A stretch of 64,000 nucleotides of DNA from Madurella fahalii (lineage: Eukaryota; Ascomycota; Sordariomycetes; Sordariales). Location: positions 1,612,001 to 1,676,000 of the forward strand of contig CM056877.1 in assembly GCA_029876055.1 (NCBI GenBank), given 5' to 3'. Numbering within the stretch: the stretch's first letter is position 1; each line of letters begins with the position of its first letter. The notes under the pieces are model-generated. The model did no database searches, had not been told where the DNA came from, and saw nothing but the letters and a program-made list of their open reading frames with translations. A program made the translations under genes and the position numbers. This document shows positions 35,301 to 46,393 of the stretch, piece after piece.

Positions 35301-36969
35301 CGCTAAGTGGTCGGCTACCGCCGGTTCTTGACTGTTGAAGATCACCAAGAAGGTCGCCGGGGCCGGGCACGTCCAGGGACGGACCTATCTCGGACCGATA
35401 ACGCTGCTTGGAGAAGGCCTGCAAGGCTGCCTCTTTCCGGAGCGTCGTGCTGGAGCGGCGACGACGGCCGGCGTGGGCGTTGTGGAGGGCAATTCCCTTG
35501 CTGACATCGTCTTCTCCAATTCTCTCCCTCTCCCGCTTGAATTTCTCCTTGAGCCGATCCAAGGCATCTCCGCGGAGGTGATTAGGGAGTTGTTGCGTTG
35601 TGTACTTGAGCATTTGGCGCTCCATTTGCAAAACCTCGTAGGTCAAGCCTAGGTAGTTGTACGCCGTAGCAAGGGTAACTCTCTGAAACCTCGACAGGAT
35701 AACATGGACGATGTGCGCGGTGGCTTTGGGATATATTCTAATTAGGCGTCGAAAAGCACTTGCTGGTATGATTGCTATTGTCGTGTCTACCGTTGCCCTC
35801 GCGATGATGTCTGGATGAGCCGAGTTGGTACTACTGCGCTTAGGCACCGGCCTGCGAGGCTTGCTATTGCCGCTGCCATCAAGCGAAATAGGCGGTATAC
35901 GGGGCAGACCACGCCCAGCGCTGGGTAGGTTGAGGTGCTCGGGCGGTGTCTCGGCGGAGTTCTCAGGGCCATCTAACTGAGGAGTGCCTGGCAAAGATGG
36001 TGGCACCACCTGTGCCTTGCGGAAGTCAGCGCTGGCAGGATAGCTGGGAAGGAGGGCGCTGTGGGCAGCCGTCCCGGGTTCCGAGCTGTCATCGTCGGTA
36101 TGCCGCATCGGTACATCTTCGGTGAAGAGGGACATGATGGAGAATAATGAAGACATGGGAGCGCCATTGCGAACCTCGGTCAGCAGCTGGTATCGTTGCT
36201 GCCCCGGGGTCGACTGCTCGTCATCGCTCGAAGGCGGTTCGCTGGCGGGACCGAGATGGGGACTGTGAGCGAACCGCCGACTATGGCTAGACGACCTCAC
36301 AAAGATCTCGACCAGGCCGTCTACTACGAGGCAGAAGCCCTTCTCCTCCTCCAGATTAAAGGTTTCGCCAGCTATAAGCTTCCGAGTCTGCATGCTGCGC
36401 GTCAATTCGTGGAACACCGGCCGCTCCAAATACCCAAAGATCTTGATGGCACTGAGAAACTCGTCAAAATAGCTTGCTAGTCCCGACTTTATGCCCTCTT
36501 CATGCGTATCCGGGAAGAGATCGACATCCGGTTCCTTGCGTTGAGGCTCAGGCGGGAGTCGGGAGTACATGTTGAGGTATCGGTATCTGACAACTAAGCT
36601 AATGACCGTCATCATGGCCGCCAAGATGAGCATCCTACAGACCAGTTAGGGCTGCCGTTATACAATCACGGGTGTGGTGACCTACAGTGTGGTGGCATTC
36701 ATGGTTACCGTCAGGCTTGTCGAGAAGAGGGTATAAAGGAGAGTGGGGATCGAGATTGTGGCTAGCTTGATTGCATAGTAGAGCACCGTCGATATCAGCT
36801 GCAGAATCCAGAGGACGAGCCTCGCGAAGAAACCGAGCCACGAAGACGAGCCATGGGCATTCGCAACATCACTTGCTACAGCGACGGCCGAGGAGAGAGG
36901 GTTAGACGGCCCCTCGTCGGTAACAGCCGCAGCCATCGCCGCGGCGGCCGTCGAGTTCATTAGGTCCAT
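32317..36969 (-). CDS. NTE1: Lysophospholipase NTE1 (neuropathy target esterase homologue)
   Basis: Three exons (minus), 36686-36969, 33750-36634 and 32317-33689, give 1513 residues, matching fungal NTE1. The introns are 51 and 60 bp. Membrane segments lie in the first 120 residues (LVLWILQLISTVLYYAIKLA; LILAAMMTVISLVV). Cyclic-nucleotide-binding-like domains follow, with GAPMSSLFSIMSLF, FPKGSVLVEQGERNPGLYYV and GQGESIGELEVL. The C-terminal patatin esterase has the oxyanion motif GGGGARG, the nucleophile serine in GTSIG (about residue 1243) and the dyad aspartate in LLDGGYIDN. In yeast the enzyme deacylates phosphatidylcholine to glycerophosphocholine at the ER. The disordered Ser/Arg region between the domains is typical. 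Identification is strong. The gene is divergent from eIF2-alpha across about 1.06 kb. Confidence 0.96.
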
Positions 36970-38029
36970 TATTGAGCGCAGACCGTGTTGTCAAAAATCG
37001 TGGATTGTCATCGGCATGGAGGAGACGTAGATGTTTGCTCGGGCTTGCAAATCGATGTCGTGCACGAGAGGAATTGCCGAGACATGTCGGCCTCGCTAGC
37101 TCCTCAAGTATTCTTGCTTGCCTTCGGCAGGACGCGGGACCTAGGAAACTGGCAAGTAATGTGAGGAATAGTCAGCCGCGTGTCGTTGAGATAGGCTTTT
37201 CTATGGCGGCAGGGCCAGATTTTATCAACAGCCTTGGGCTGTGGGTGAAATGGGCCCCGGCCTGCCGGAAGCTCCCTTGCGAGGTCCAGTTCCTGTTGCA
37301 ACTGGGAGCATCTTGGCTCGTGCTTGTTGACGTAGTGCTTTCTGGAATCAGGGATTGATAAACATACAGTGTCCCCGGATATTATACACGTATCTAACCG
37401 CATTCTACTGATAGAAGAGAATCAATGGAAGTGAATCAAAGTAAAGTTAACGAATCATAAACAAAATAAAGAAAATGAATAAGGTAAACTCAATTTAAGG
37501 AGGCAGGGGAGCCAATCTTCAATCCATGGCACGGTATTATAATTGCATCGTTTGAGAGCAGGGCTTGGTTAAGTATGGTTAGAGACAGTTCTACTACAAG
37601 ATTTCACGGTTGTGTTATGAGCTGAATCGGCGAGATTCTGCCGTGGTGGGGCTGTCCCCTCATCGCTGACCAGGGTATGCCGTGCCTTGCCGAGCGCCAT
37701 CGATTTTCACCCCGCCGAAAACGCACCAGCCACAGCCCACTTTCTTTGCTCAAGTTTCACGTAATTTATGGCGGGTGCTCTGAAAATACTGCGGGCCCGA
37801 TGACTATTCTTTTGAGATACTCTCGACGTGCGCCGTATCCCCTGATCTATTAAATCGACCAGGTAGCGAATTCGCCTCGCGCCTCTTTGCCCCAAGAGGC
37901 CAAGTATAAAAGAACTCGCTAGATACCCAGCGCCAGACTCTTTTTTTTTGGCGATTCGCAGCGGCCCGACTTACGAAACCACCATACATCCCACTTTTGC
38001 CCCGCCTGGGAACGGCACCCTCCGACAAA
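36970..38029. promoter_or_regulatory. Divergent promoter region NTE1/eIF2-alpha
   Basis: About 1.06 kb between two start codons. It is AT-richer around 37380-37500 than its surroundings. A T9 run lies near 37941-37949, shortly before the eIF2-alpha ATG. No coding frame with family features was found. Confidence 0.5.
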
Positions 38030-39194
38030 ATGTCGCTTTCAAACTGCAGGTTTTATGAGGAGAAGTACCCGGAGATTGACTCATTTGTGATGGTGAACGT
38101 AAAACAGGTAGGGATCGCTAGTCGCAGGTGTGGCGGCAGCGGAACTAACCAGCGTCAGATCGCCGATATGGGTGCCTACGTCAAGCTCCTCGAGTACGAT
38201 AACATTGACGGCATGATTCTCCTTTCCGAGCTCTCGAGACGGCGTATCAGGAGTATTCAAAAGCTGATCCGTGTCGGCCGCAACGAGGTCGTCGTTGTAT
38301 TGCGTGTCGACAAGGAGAAAGGTGGGGTGTTCCCGTTGTTTTAGGTGCTGGCTTTAGCAATGCTAAAAAGGTGGCAGGATACATCGATCTGTCCAAGCGT
38401 CGAGTTTCTCCCGAAGATATTGTTCGCTGCGAGGAGCGGTACAACAAGAGCAAGATTGTGCACTCGATCATGAGGCACGTCGCCGAGAAGACACTGACGC
38501 CGATCGAGACGCTTTATGAAACGATAGGCTGGCCGCTGAATAAGAAATATGGCTCTTCGCTCGACGCATTCAAGCTCTCAATAACGTAGGTTCTGGGTGA
38601 CCCCGGACGCGCTCTGGAGACACTGGCTTAGTATTACCGTTCGCAGCAATCCTGACGTCTGGAACGATATCCAGTTCCCCAACCAGCCTGTTGCCGACGA
38701 GCTCAAGTCATACATTGGCAAGCGGTTGACGCCCCAGCCAACCAAGGTCCGCGCCGACGTTGAGGTCACCTGTTTCGGCTACGAGGGCATTGACGCCATC
38801 AAGACGGCACTGAGGACGGCCGAGGCGAGTAACACTCCCGAGACGCAGGTCAAGTGCAGGCTCGTTTCTCCGCCTCTCTACGTGTATGTGTCCCTCGAAG
38901 CCATGATATGACCACCCTCAATCCCGACTGCGGCTGACCTGTTACAGTCTGACCAACACATGCCTGGACAAGAATGCCGGCATTTCTCGGTTACAAGAGG
39001 CCATTGTTGGCATCCGGACGAGCATTGAGGCGGCAGGCGGCCATTTAGTCGTCAAGATGGAGCCTAAGGCGGTTACCGAGTCGGATGACGCAGAGCTCCA
39101 GGCTCTAATGGAGAAGCGTGAGCGTGAGAACGCCGAAGTCAGTGGCGACGAGAGTGTTAGCGAGAGTGACGAAAACATTCCGGAGACTGTGTAA
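38030..39194 (+). CDS. SUI2: Translation initiation factor eIF2 subunit alpha
   Basis: Five exons: 38030-38107, 38159-38321, 38378-38585, 38647-38883 and 38948-39194, giving 310 residues. The first domain is the S1/OB fold (MSLSNCRFYEEKYPEIDSFV). The regulatory serine lies in LLSELSRRRIRS; it is codon 52, i.e. Ser51 after Met removal, the Gcn2/CPC-3 kinase site. The helical domain continues through GWPLNKKYGSSLDAFKLSI. The alpha/beta C-terminal domain carries KVRADVEVTCFGYEGIDAIK and GGHLVVKMEPKAV, and ends with an acidic Ser/Glu tail. With beta and gamma subunits it delivers initiator tRNA to the 40S ribosome. Intron 3 has two in-frame acceptors 15 nt apart; the downstream one rebuilds the conserved SITNPDVW. 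Confidence 0.96.
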
Positions 39195-39639
39195 AGGAAA
39201 TGCTCTTTCAATGCTACATCATGTCAAGACTATGCGGTCAAAAGACCATCGCTTCCGGGGGTTCAAGCGACCAGGAGAAAACGGACAGCGAATCTTTTGC
39301 TATGATGCTCTGGCTGGCATCTAGGGGGACCAAAAGGGCACCCGATATGATGAGTATAGCTAGTTCTCCTAAGATTACGGTAGTAAACAAAAGCGAATTA
39401 TGCCCATATGGATGGTTATGGAACGATGTTGGTTTTGATGCTGGTGAGATGGCTGCTGAAGCTGCGACTGGGCTTATGCATCAATCGGGGATGATATCCC
39501 ATTGAATTCCTTATCGCCTTATCTGACGGATCCCGATCACCTAAACGGGAGCGTTCATCAACTCATTGTAGAAACCACCAACTGACAACGGAATGATCAG
39601 CCGGCGCAGTCCGTCAACAAAGCAGCAGGCGGCCTAAGG
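39195..39639. other. Spacer between eIF2-alpha and IMP2
   Basis: A 445-bp gap between co-directional genes, holding the eIF2-alpha 3' UTR and the IMP2 promoter. Nothing else seen. Confidence 0.5.
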
Positions 39640-40254
39640 ATGGCACCATGGGGCGCCCAAGGAGGGAGGGCCAAATTCCTGAGGCAATTCTCACACTACC
39701 TCTTCCGTTACGCGACGTGGATCCCGCCTCTAATCTGGTTCAACTCATACGTCGCCGAGGTCACTTTCATCCGCGGGCCATCCATGTACCCGTTCCTGAA
39801 CCCGCAGTATAACGAGTCACTGCGCAAGGATTTATGTTTGGTGTGGAAGCTGTATGCACATGAGGATTTGAAGAGGGGGATGGTGGTTACTTTTCGGTGA
39901 GAACCATTTATTCATTGCTGCCGATTGGGAATATGAGGCATGTGCTGATATAAGAGGAAATGCTGTAGAAACCCCGACGATCCCAACAAGACAGCTGTAA
40001 AGAGGATCGTGGGCCTGGAAGGTGACGTTGTCCGCGCGAAGCCGCCGTATCCGTACGAGTATGCTTCTGTGCCCGAGGGACATGTCTGGGTCGAGGGCGA
40101 CGGCGATCGGAGTCGGGACAGCAACTATTACGGGCCGATATCCGCACGGCTTATTACCGGGAAGGTCACGCATATCTTGTCGCCGTGGGAGAGGGCTGGG
40201 CGGGTGAGATGGTGGGAGCATCCACTGAGGGGAGGGGTTAATAGGGCAGCTTGA
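39640..40254 (+). CDS. IMP2: Mitochondrial inner membrane protease subunit 2
   Basis: Exons 39640-39896 and 39969-40254 give 180 residues, the usual family length. The 72-bp intron splits an arginine codon; without it the frame stops at once. A membrane segment lies near residues 22-36 (FRYATWIPPLIWFNS). The type I signal peptidase serine is Ser48 in RGPSMYP. The general-base lysine is Lys97 in TAVKRIVGLEGD. The family box near the end is VWVEGDGDRSRDSNYYGPI. Imp2 works with Imp1 in the inner membrane, facing the intermembrane space, and trims proteins such as cytochrome c1. One of its yeast partners, Imp1, trims Cyb2, and a cytochrome b2 gene is also in this window though without a visible presequence. 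Confidence 0.95.
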
Positions 40255-40688
40255 AGGATAGAATATGTAGCGGGGTTATAGGCATGTTTAACAGGAGTGA
40301 GCCAATTGTGTCTGCATGCGGTCTGTATAAAATTATCCCAGTAAGGTTATCCCATATAACGTGCGCGATGGGGACGGTAAGGAGGCCAATCAATGGAGTC
40401 GGCCCCGGTTTGATCTTAGATTGTATTCTTAAGCGGCGAATGTTATTTTTCAACGAGGCGTTAGCAGGCAGGTTGAGCGAGTAATACATGCGCACGGGCC
40501 ACACCTATCGCTGCCGAGGAGAAAAAAAAACGTTCCGGACCGGCAAGGCCGCCCAGAACCTGGATTTTGAACCCGGAACTTCTGCGATGCGACTTGGAGA
40601 GTTCCACCACGTCGTGACGCCATAAATCAACAGAAATCTGCCCGCTGCCCGGGCGGCGGATTCCTCTTCTCCTCTTCCCATAAGGGCG
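40255..40688. other. Spacer between IMP2 and carrier gene
   Basis: A 434-bp gap between co-directional genes. A short tRNA-T-arm-like string near 40560 was checked and rejected. Nothing else seen. Confidence 0.5.
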
Positions 40689-42084
40689 ATGGTGCTTGGC
40701 TTCGAGACGGCCAGCAGTACTCCGTCCATCGTCCCGCCATCGGCCCCAAACAGCAACCCGGACTCGGACCCGGCCACCCTCGATGATGGACATACCGATA
40801 AACGGCGTCTCCTCTCGCATGTCACCATCGCCGCCGGAACCGAATCGCTACGCGTTCATAATATGAGATCCCAGGATGGAGAGGAGGAAGGGCGCCCGCC
40901 CTACCTGCACGTGGGTCTAGCGTCGTTCTCGCCTTGGCCGCGTTGAGTTGCTGACCCAACAAAAAGTGCATGCTTGCCGGAGGGTTGGGCGGCACCAGCG
41001 GCGACATGCTCATGCATTCTCTCGATACAGTCAAGACACGGCAGCAGGGCGACCCGCACATTCCGCCGAAGTACACCTCGCTCGGCTCCTCGTACTATAC
41101 GATTTGGCGGCAGGAAGGGATCCGGCGCGGTCTCTATGGTGGCTGGCTCCCGGCCCTTTGTGGCTCTTTCCCCGGCACCGTCTTGTTCTTTGGAAGCTAC
41201 GAGTACAGCAAACGGCGGATGCTGGAATACGGCGTCCAGCCTCATCTAGCGTACCTGACAGCTGGTTAGTGTCATAGGGTGCCAAAAGGTGTAGGGTTAG
41301 TTTCTGATTGATCTGAGTTGCAGGCTTCATCGGCGACTTTGTCGCATGCAGCGTCTACGTGCCTTCAGAGGTGCTCAAGACCCGTCTGCAGCTCCAGGGA
41401 CAGTATAACAACCCGTATTTCAATTCAGGGTATAACTACAAGGGGGCGGCCGATGCAGTGAGGACTATTGTTCGAACCGAAGGATTCTCTGCTCTATTTT
41501 ACGGCTACGGCGCGACGTTATGGCGTGATCTCCCGTTTTCGGCCCTTCAGTTCATGTTTTACGAGCAGAATCAAGCCTGGGCTCGCCAGTGGAAGGGCAG
41601 TCGTGACATAGGCTGGGAACTGGAGCTTTTGACGGGAGCGGCGGCGGGGTGCCTAGCCGGCACGATAACATGCCCGCTCGACGTTGTCAAAACAAGACTC
41701 CAGACCCAAGTACATCCGGAAGCTGGAGGGGTCAGTGCTCAGCCGATCAACACACCGTCACCGGCGCCGGCGACGGGCAAGGAAGGGCACACCAAGGCGA
41801 GCCCGGAGGCGCTAGCACAAAAGTTCCAGAAGCGATTAATATCGACTTCTTCTCCGTCGACACACACGCCCCAGCCCGGGGCAGTCACCCTCCAGACATC
41901 GTCAATGATCACCGGGCTACGATTAATCTACAGGACAGAAGGCATTGGGGGTTGGTTTAGAGGCGTTGGGCCGCGTGCTGTTTGGACCAGCATTCAGAGC
42001 GGGTGCATGCTGTTCCTGTACCAATCCATTTTACGCAAGCTAGAATTGTACATGCCCGTAGAGCGGCGGGAGCTCGCCGGGTGA
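40689..42084 (+). CDS. MME1: Mitochondrial carrier, Mme1 (YMR166C)-like
   Basis: Exons 40689-40910, 40967-41264 and 41324-42084 give 426 residues. The introns are 56 and 59 bp. After an ~75-residue polar N-terminal extension come three mitochondrial-carrier repeats. Their signature segments are HSLDTVKTRQQ (Ser in place of the usual Pro), VPSEVLKTRLQ and CPLDVVKTRLQ. The segment GGLGGTSGDMLMHSLDTVKTRQQ-like start, split here for brevity, and SALQFMFYE closely recall yeast YMR166C, reported as a mitochondrial magnesium exporter. A ~60-residue Ser/Thr/Pro-rich insertion follows the third signature. The protein should sit in the inner mitochondrial membrane. Transport of Mg2+ rather than another solute is by analogy only. 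Confidence 0.88.
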
Positions 42085-42548
42085 CGCAAGCTAGAGAGCG
42101 GGGTATCTTTGCGTATTGTATATAGATCATATTGTATTATTCTGTACGATGCATGGGAGTGGGCGCCGGAGAGAGGCAAATGTGGGCGTTTGGTGCTGCC
42201 TGGATAGAGACATACAGGGAGACATTAGACATGCAGATACGCTACAATCTTCATTCTTTCGTAAAACATTTCCGGGCTGGCTTCCAGCTTAGGTTCGACC
42301 CTTGGCGTATGCGAGCAGCGGAATTGGAGACTGCTGGTGGCTGCGATTGGCTCAGAGCTTCTGTGGGGTCAACTTGAATCGACCCATGTGGTGCATCACC
42401 TTATATGTCGAAAATGGCTGCGACGCCAACTTTCAACCCAATACCGAACGATGGACGGCTTGGACTGAGCGACGCATTAACGACAACGAGCCCCCGGCAA
42501 TCCACCATGCGCTGACGACGAAATGGAAACGACAATTTGGGAACCACG
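42085..42548. other. Spacer between carrier and PPR genes
   Basis: A 464-bp gap between co-directional genes, holding the carrier 3' UTR and the PPR promoter. Nothing else seen. Confidence 0.5.
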
Positions 42549-45500
42549 ATGTCGTCTTCGCTACCCGTGCCCTCCAAGGCTGCCTTGACGGCACTTCGCG
42601 GCCTCGTCGTTGGCACTTCATGCACCCTCGCCCTCATTGCCGAAGACCGGCGGCGCAAAATCAACAATGCCGTGCGCGTCATTGAGAATGGCGAAAGAAT
42701 CAAGTCGGCCCGGAGGTATCGCGCGGGCAGCGGCGCGCTCGCCGTGGCAATGGAGGAGGAAGCGCTCTGGGATCCCTCCCTGCTCTCCGTTTTTCCGGGG
42801 AGCCTGCCGCAGCAACACAATGGGGCACCGAGCCCAACGCAAACACAGCTGAAAGGGCGTAAGAACGCCGTGCCAGTTAATGGTCTAGGGATCGAGAAGA
42901 TGGCGGGGATGCCAGAGCCGGGGCCAGCACGACGGACGGAAATCGATTCACCTAAACAGGAGGAAGCAAGCAAGACGAAGACCAAGAACGCTGCCCCAGC
43001 ACGAACCGATCGATCCACCAAGAAGCCAGAGCCGTTCATTCCGAAATCATCCAGACCACGGATCGCGCCCCTTCGAGCCGGCCCGAGCTGGCTTCGGCAG
43101 AACCCGGACGTTCTCGAGGCTTATGCGTTTCCCACTAACGACGAGATTGTGGCCAAGGTGCAAAGGGCGTGCGAAACCAGAGAACCCCGTCAGATCGGCA
43201 CCGCATTACGGTTTGTGCTTGAGGCAATTGGCGCAAACGTTGCCCCGGACAACCAGAACCAACCATGGATTGAAGCCACCGCGCTGCTGTGTCGGACCTG
43301 TCAGGAGGAGGGACGGATCAGCGATGCCCTGAAGCTCCTAGAACAAGTGTTGGCTCGGGGCCCGCTCGAGGAGGGCGCCTATGTCAAACATGAACCTTTC
43401 TCTCTCATAGAGTCCTTGCTCGGACAAGCAGACCCGGACGAAGCCACAAGTGAAGTTTTTAAGAAGAACCTCACCATTGCAACAAACTTGTTCTTGCCGA
43501 CCTTCACGGAGCGGCCGATTGAGCCAAACCCGCGAGTCTACGAGCTCGGGCGGAGAATACTCGAGATGTCTTTTTCGGCGGACCGAATGCAGCGTGTGAT
43601 CGGCTTGTATCGTCGTTGCAACCTGGTTGCAGGGGAGAACTCGGACAGTCTTACCTCGTGGTTCCTCACAAAACTCCACGAGAAACATGACTACAAGTCG
43701 GTCGTGAAGATCTTCCTCTCAACCTACGCCAAAAGCTCTCCAACCGAAGGATCGGTTCGCGCTATCGGCGATATCGTCGTCCACAGCGTCGAGAGCGCCC
43801 ACAATTATAGATCGGACGAGGTTCTAAAGACGCTCCACGGCATTTGCGCCAGCTTAGGAAACGCCAAATTGGAGTCAAGGTGGGCCATGAAGCTACTCGT
43901 CTCGCATTGGACCCAGCATCGCAACTTCGAGAAAGTCGAGTACCTTTTTGAGCTTCTACGGACGCCCGGTCTCAAGAAGACAGTATTCCGCCCTGGTGGC
44001 GTCTACCGCGTCATGGTCGAGCTAGCCCTAGAGGCGGGCGAGGAGATGAAAGCGCAGTCATACTTTATCGATGCCATTACGCAAAACCCTAGTCAGGCCT
44101 CAGACGTCCAGTTGTTAGGTGTCCTCGCTCGCTCTTTTGCGCAGAAGGGGGATTGGCAGTCGGTTCGCAACGCCTTCAAAGCCATGGACTGGGAGAGCAA
44201 GCGAGACTCCAAGGCGCATGGCCGTGTCTTCGTCCCGATACTCAAGGCCTACATCCAGAATCATACGGTTCACGAGACGGAGGACTTTGTGAGGTCGTAC
44301 GTTGACGGGCTCAAGGTACCGTTATGCAGCTACACGGTGACCTTGATGGCGAAGCAGTATGCCGCCATCCGCGATGTCAAATCCTTGATCGACTGGCTCG
44401 GTTACTGCAGCCAACAAGGGTTTACTGTCGATGCTGCTTTCAGTAATTCCATCCTTGTGAGCTGCCGAAGAGAGTGGAACTTTCCATTCAGAGAGCTCCG
44501 CACGCTATTCCGGAAACTGAGGGTCTTGAACCCCGATTTTGTTGACAGGCATACGGAACGCGTCATGGCGGATGCTGCGCTCTCAGACTCGAAATGCGGT
44601 GGCAAAGCCGCCCGGGGACGACTACTCTCTCTAAGGATTGACCCGAACAAGCTGCCGGTGAAGAACAAATGCGCGCAGGTCGAAGACGTCCTCCTCGCGA
44701 TGAAAGAGGCGCTAACATGCGGGCGGCCCGACAGCGCCCTCCGGATCTACAAACGTGCCTTATACCTTGGCATGCCTTTTTCCCAGAACGCCCTCCGGCT
44801 AGCCGTGCAGGCGCGGCTGAAGTCTGCCCCTGACGGCTACAACGGCGCGTTCGACCTGCTCCGTGACGCCCAGCAACGGCACCACGATATCAACCCGGCC
44901 GTCAACTACCTCCTCGCCGTGCAGCTCGGCGAGATCACCGCCGGCAGAGACACAGCTGAAACCTTCAACACGGTCGATACCACCCTCGCACAGTTCGAAA
45001 AGAACGGCATCCGGCTAACAGACACCTCCCTCCACCGCGCGGCCCTGACGTGCCTCGCCGCAGGCCACTTCCGCGGCGCAGTCGGATACGCCCTCAAGGC
45101 CGCTGAGGCACGAGGCTTCTCGTCGGCTGGGCCGTGCTACAACCTGCAGAACTTCAGGATCCTCCTGTCTGCATACGCAGAGCTCGTCGACCTGGCTGGG
45201 CTGCGGGACACCATCGGGCGCGGCCTGGCGAGCCGCTACAGGGAGGACACGGCCTGCCTCAAGGCGATGAAGCACGCCCGCGCGAGGATCGCACGCTCAC
45301 AGGCGAGGGGGGTCACGGAGCAGGAGCGGAGGCAGGCGCGGGCCGTGGTGGATGGAGGCATCAAGGATATTGTGGAGGCGAGGAGGCGGCTGAGGGAGGA
45401 TGGGAAGAAGTTGGAGAGGGAGGCGCTGGAAATTATGAAGAGGGCCGCGGCGGATGCTGGGCGCGAGCCGGTGGATTTCGAGAGCGTCCCTTGGCTTGGC

Positions 45501-45656
45501 GGGGGGAACGGGAGGGTTGGTGAGGGTAGTGCTGATGGTGTTGGAGACGAAGAGGGGGACGATGCGTTTCTTTATTACGATAGTAGCCGGGGACGGGGAC
45601 GGGATTTAGATTTGGATGGGGGAACCGTGGCGGCAGCGGTGGTTGAGGCTTTCTAG
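42549..45656 (+). CDS. Pentatricopeptide repeat protein, probably mitochondrial
   Basis: A single exon of 1035 residues. The first ATG in frame is at 42549 (ACGATGTCG); the frame extends slightly upstream only without an ATG. The N-terminus (MSSSLPVPSKAALTALRGLV) is rich in Ala/Leu/Arg with no early acid, fitting a mitochondrial presequence. A disordered basic region runs to about residue 170, then helical repeats fill most of the protein, with PPR-like helix pairs such as SYTVTLMAKQYAAIRDVKSL and EDVLLAMKEALTCGRPDSAL. The C-terminal 150 residues are charged and coiled (ERRQARAVVDGGIKDIVEARRR). Fungal PPR proteins bind mitochondrial RNAs for processing or translation; the target is unknown. 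Confidence 0.85.
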   Translation: MSSSLPVPSKAALTALRGLVVGTSCTLALIAEDRRRKINNAVRVIENGERIKSARRYRAGSGALAVAMEEEALWDPSLLSVFPGSLPQQHNGAPSPTQTQLKGRKNAVPVNGLGIEKMAGMPEPGPARRTEIDSPKQEEASKTKTKNAAPARTDRSTKKPEPFIPKSSRPRIAPLRAGPSWLRQNPDVLEAYAFPTNDEIVAKVQRACETREPRQIGTALRFVLEAIGANVAPDNQNQPWIEATALLCRTCQEEGRISDALKLLEQVLARGPLEEGAYVKHEPFSLIESLLGQADPDEATSEVFKKNLTIATNLFLPTFTERPIEPNPRVYELGRRILEMSFSADRMQRVIGLYRRCNLVAGENSDSLTSWFLTKLHEKHDYKSVVKIFLSTYAKSSPTEGSVRAIGDIVVHSVESAHNYRSDEVLKTLHGICASLGNAKLESRWAMKLLVSHWTQHRNFEKVEYLFELLRTPGLKKTVFRPGGVYRVMVELALEAGEEMKAQSYFIDAITQNPSQASDVQLLGVLARSFAQKGDWQSVRNAFKAMDWESKRDSKAHGRVFVPILKAYIQNHTVHETEDFVRSYVDGLKVPLCSYTVTLMAKQYAAIRDVKSLIDWLGYCSQQGFTVDAAFSNSILVSCRREWNFPFRELRTLFRKLRVLNPDFVDRHTERVMADAALSDSKCGGKAARGRLLSLRIDPNKLPVKNKCAQVEDVLLAMKEALTCGRPDSALRIYKRALYLGMPFSQNALRLAVQARLKSAPDGYNGAFDLLRDAQQRHHDINPAVNYLLAVQLGEITAGRDTAETFNTVDTTLAQFEKNGIRLTDTSLHRAALTCLAAGHFRGAVGYALKAAEARGFSSAGPCYNLQNFRILLSAYAELVDLAGLRDTIGRGLASRYREDTACLKAMKHARARIARSQARGVTEQERRQARAVVDGGIKDIVEARRRLREDGKKLEREALEIMKRAAADAGREPVDFESVPWLGGGNGRVGEGSADGVGDEEGDDAFLYYDSSRGRGRDLDLDGGTVAAAVVEAF

Positions 45657-46393
45657 GTTCATACATACACTGCATTACGGTGCACTAGAGCCCAAGGTTT
45701 GGAGGCTGGGTTCGTGGTGACAACAGGCTTGCAGAGGTTACTGTGTATTAAAAAGTACATATCTGCCGTGTTATTTTGTGCAAAACAAAATAATTCAATG
45801 CAATGGCTTGGGATTTTACTCAAGTCCAAGCGAGGAATGTACCGTGCAGTACGGAGATACACAATGCAGCTTGCGTTGCACCCTCAACAATGGCAGGGGC
45901 AACATGCCACTGCTGGCGTCGCTTCCTTGGCAATCGACTGACATGTGAATTTTGCAGTCAGGGGCAAGCACGACTATAACCCCTGCGTCCTGCCCCTGAT
46001 TGGCTGGCCTAGGGAGACGGCCAAAGCGGCGCCTTCCGCATGGGACGATTTGTTCTCTCGAGTGGTCTCGAATAATTTCAAGTCCCTCCGCCGGGGAAAG
46101 CTTAAAAAGGTTGTCGAACAGAGTCGACCGACTGCGCTTCCAATTGACGACAGCCCGTTGACGTCCTACACGACCATACCTTTTTAATTTTTCTTTCAAT
46201 CCCCGTTCTCCGTCGTCCCCAGGGGGTCAGCCGATCCAAGGCTGTCGTTCGATTAGTTCGCTCGCACACTCGCACGCTCGCACTCTCGTTCGCGATACAA
46301 GCACTCGTACCTGGAATACGTCGACGTACTCCCCTCTCGCGAGGATCACAAGAAATACAAGGGGGAAGCACCCAAACCCAGTTTACCTCCGTC
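45657..46393. promoter_or_regulatory. Upstream region of ERG1
   Basis: This 737-bp gap holds the PPR 3' flank and the ERG1 promoter/leader. A tandem octamer sits 102-133 bp before the ERG1 ATG (listed separately). I could not pick out a convincing sterol-response element. Confidence 0.45.
46261..46292. repeat. Tandem octamer CTCGCACN x3-4 in the ERG1 leader
   Basis: CTCGCACA, CTCGCACG, CTCGCACT and the diverged CTCGTTCG lie end to end, about 0.1 kb before the ERG1 start codon. Confidence 0.75.

Noticed and set aside
30445..36969. Decarboxylase, lipase and anoctamin as a biosynthetic cluster
   Set aside because: No synthase, transporter or pathway regulator nearby, and NTE1 and anoctamin are housekeeping genes.
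40555..40600. Minus-strand T-arm-like sequence
   Set aside because: The T loop has an extra base and no cloverleaf forms upstream.
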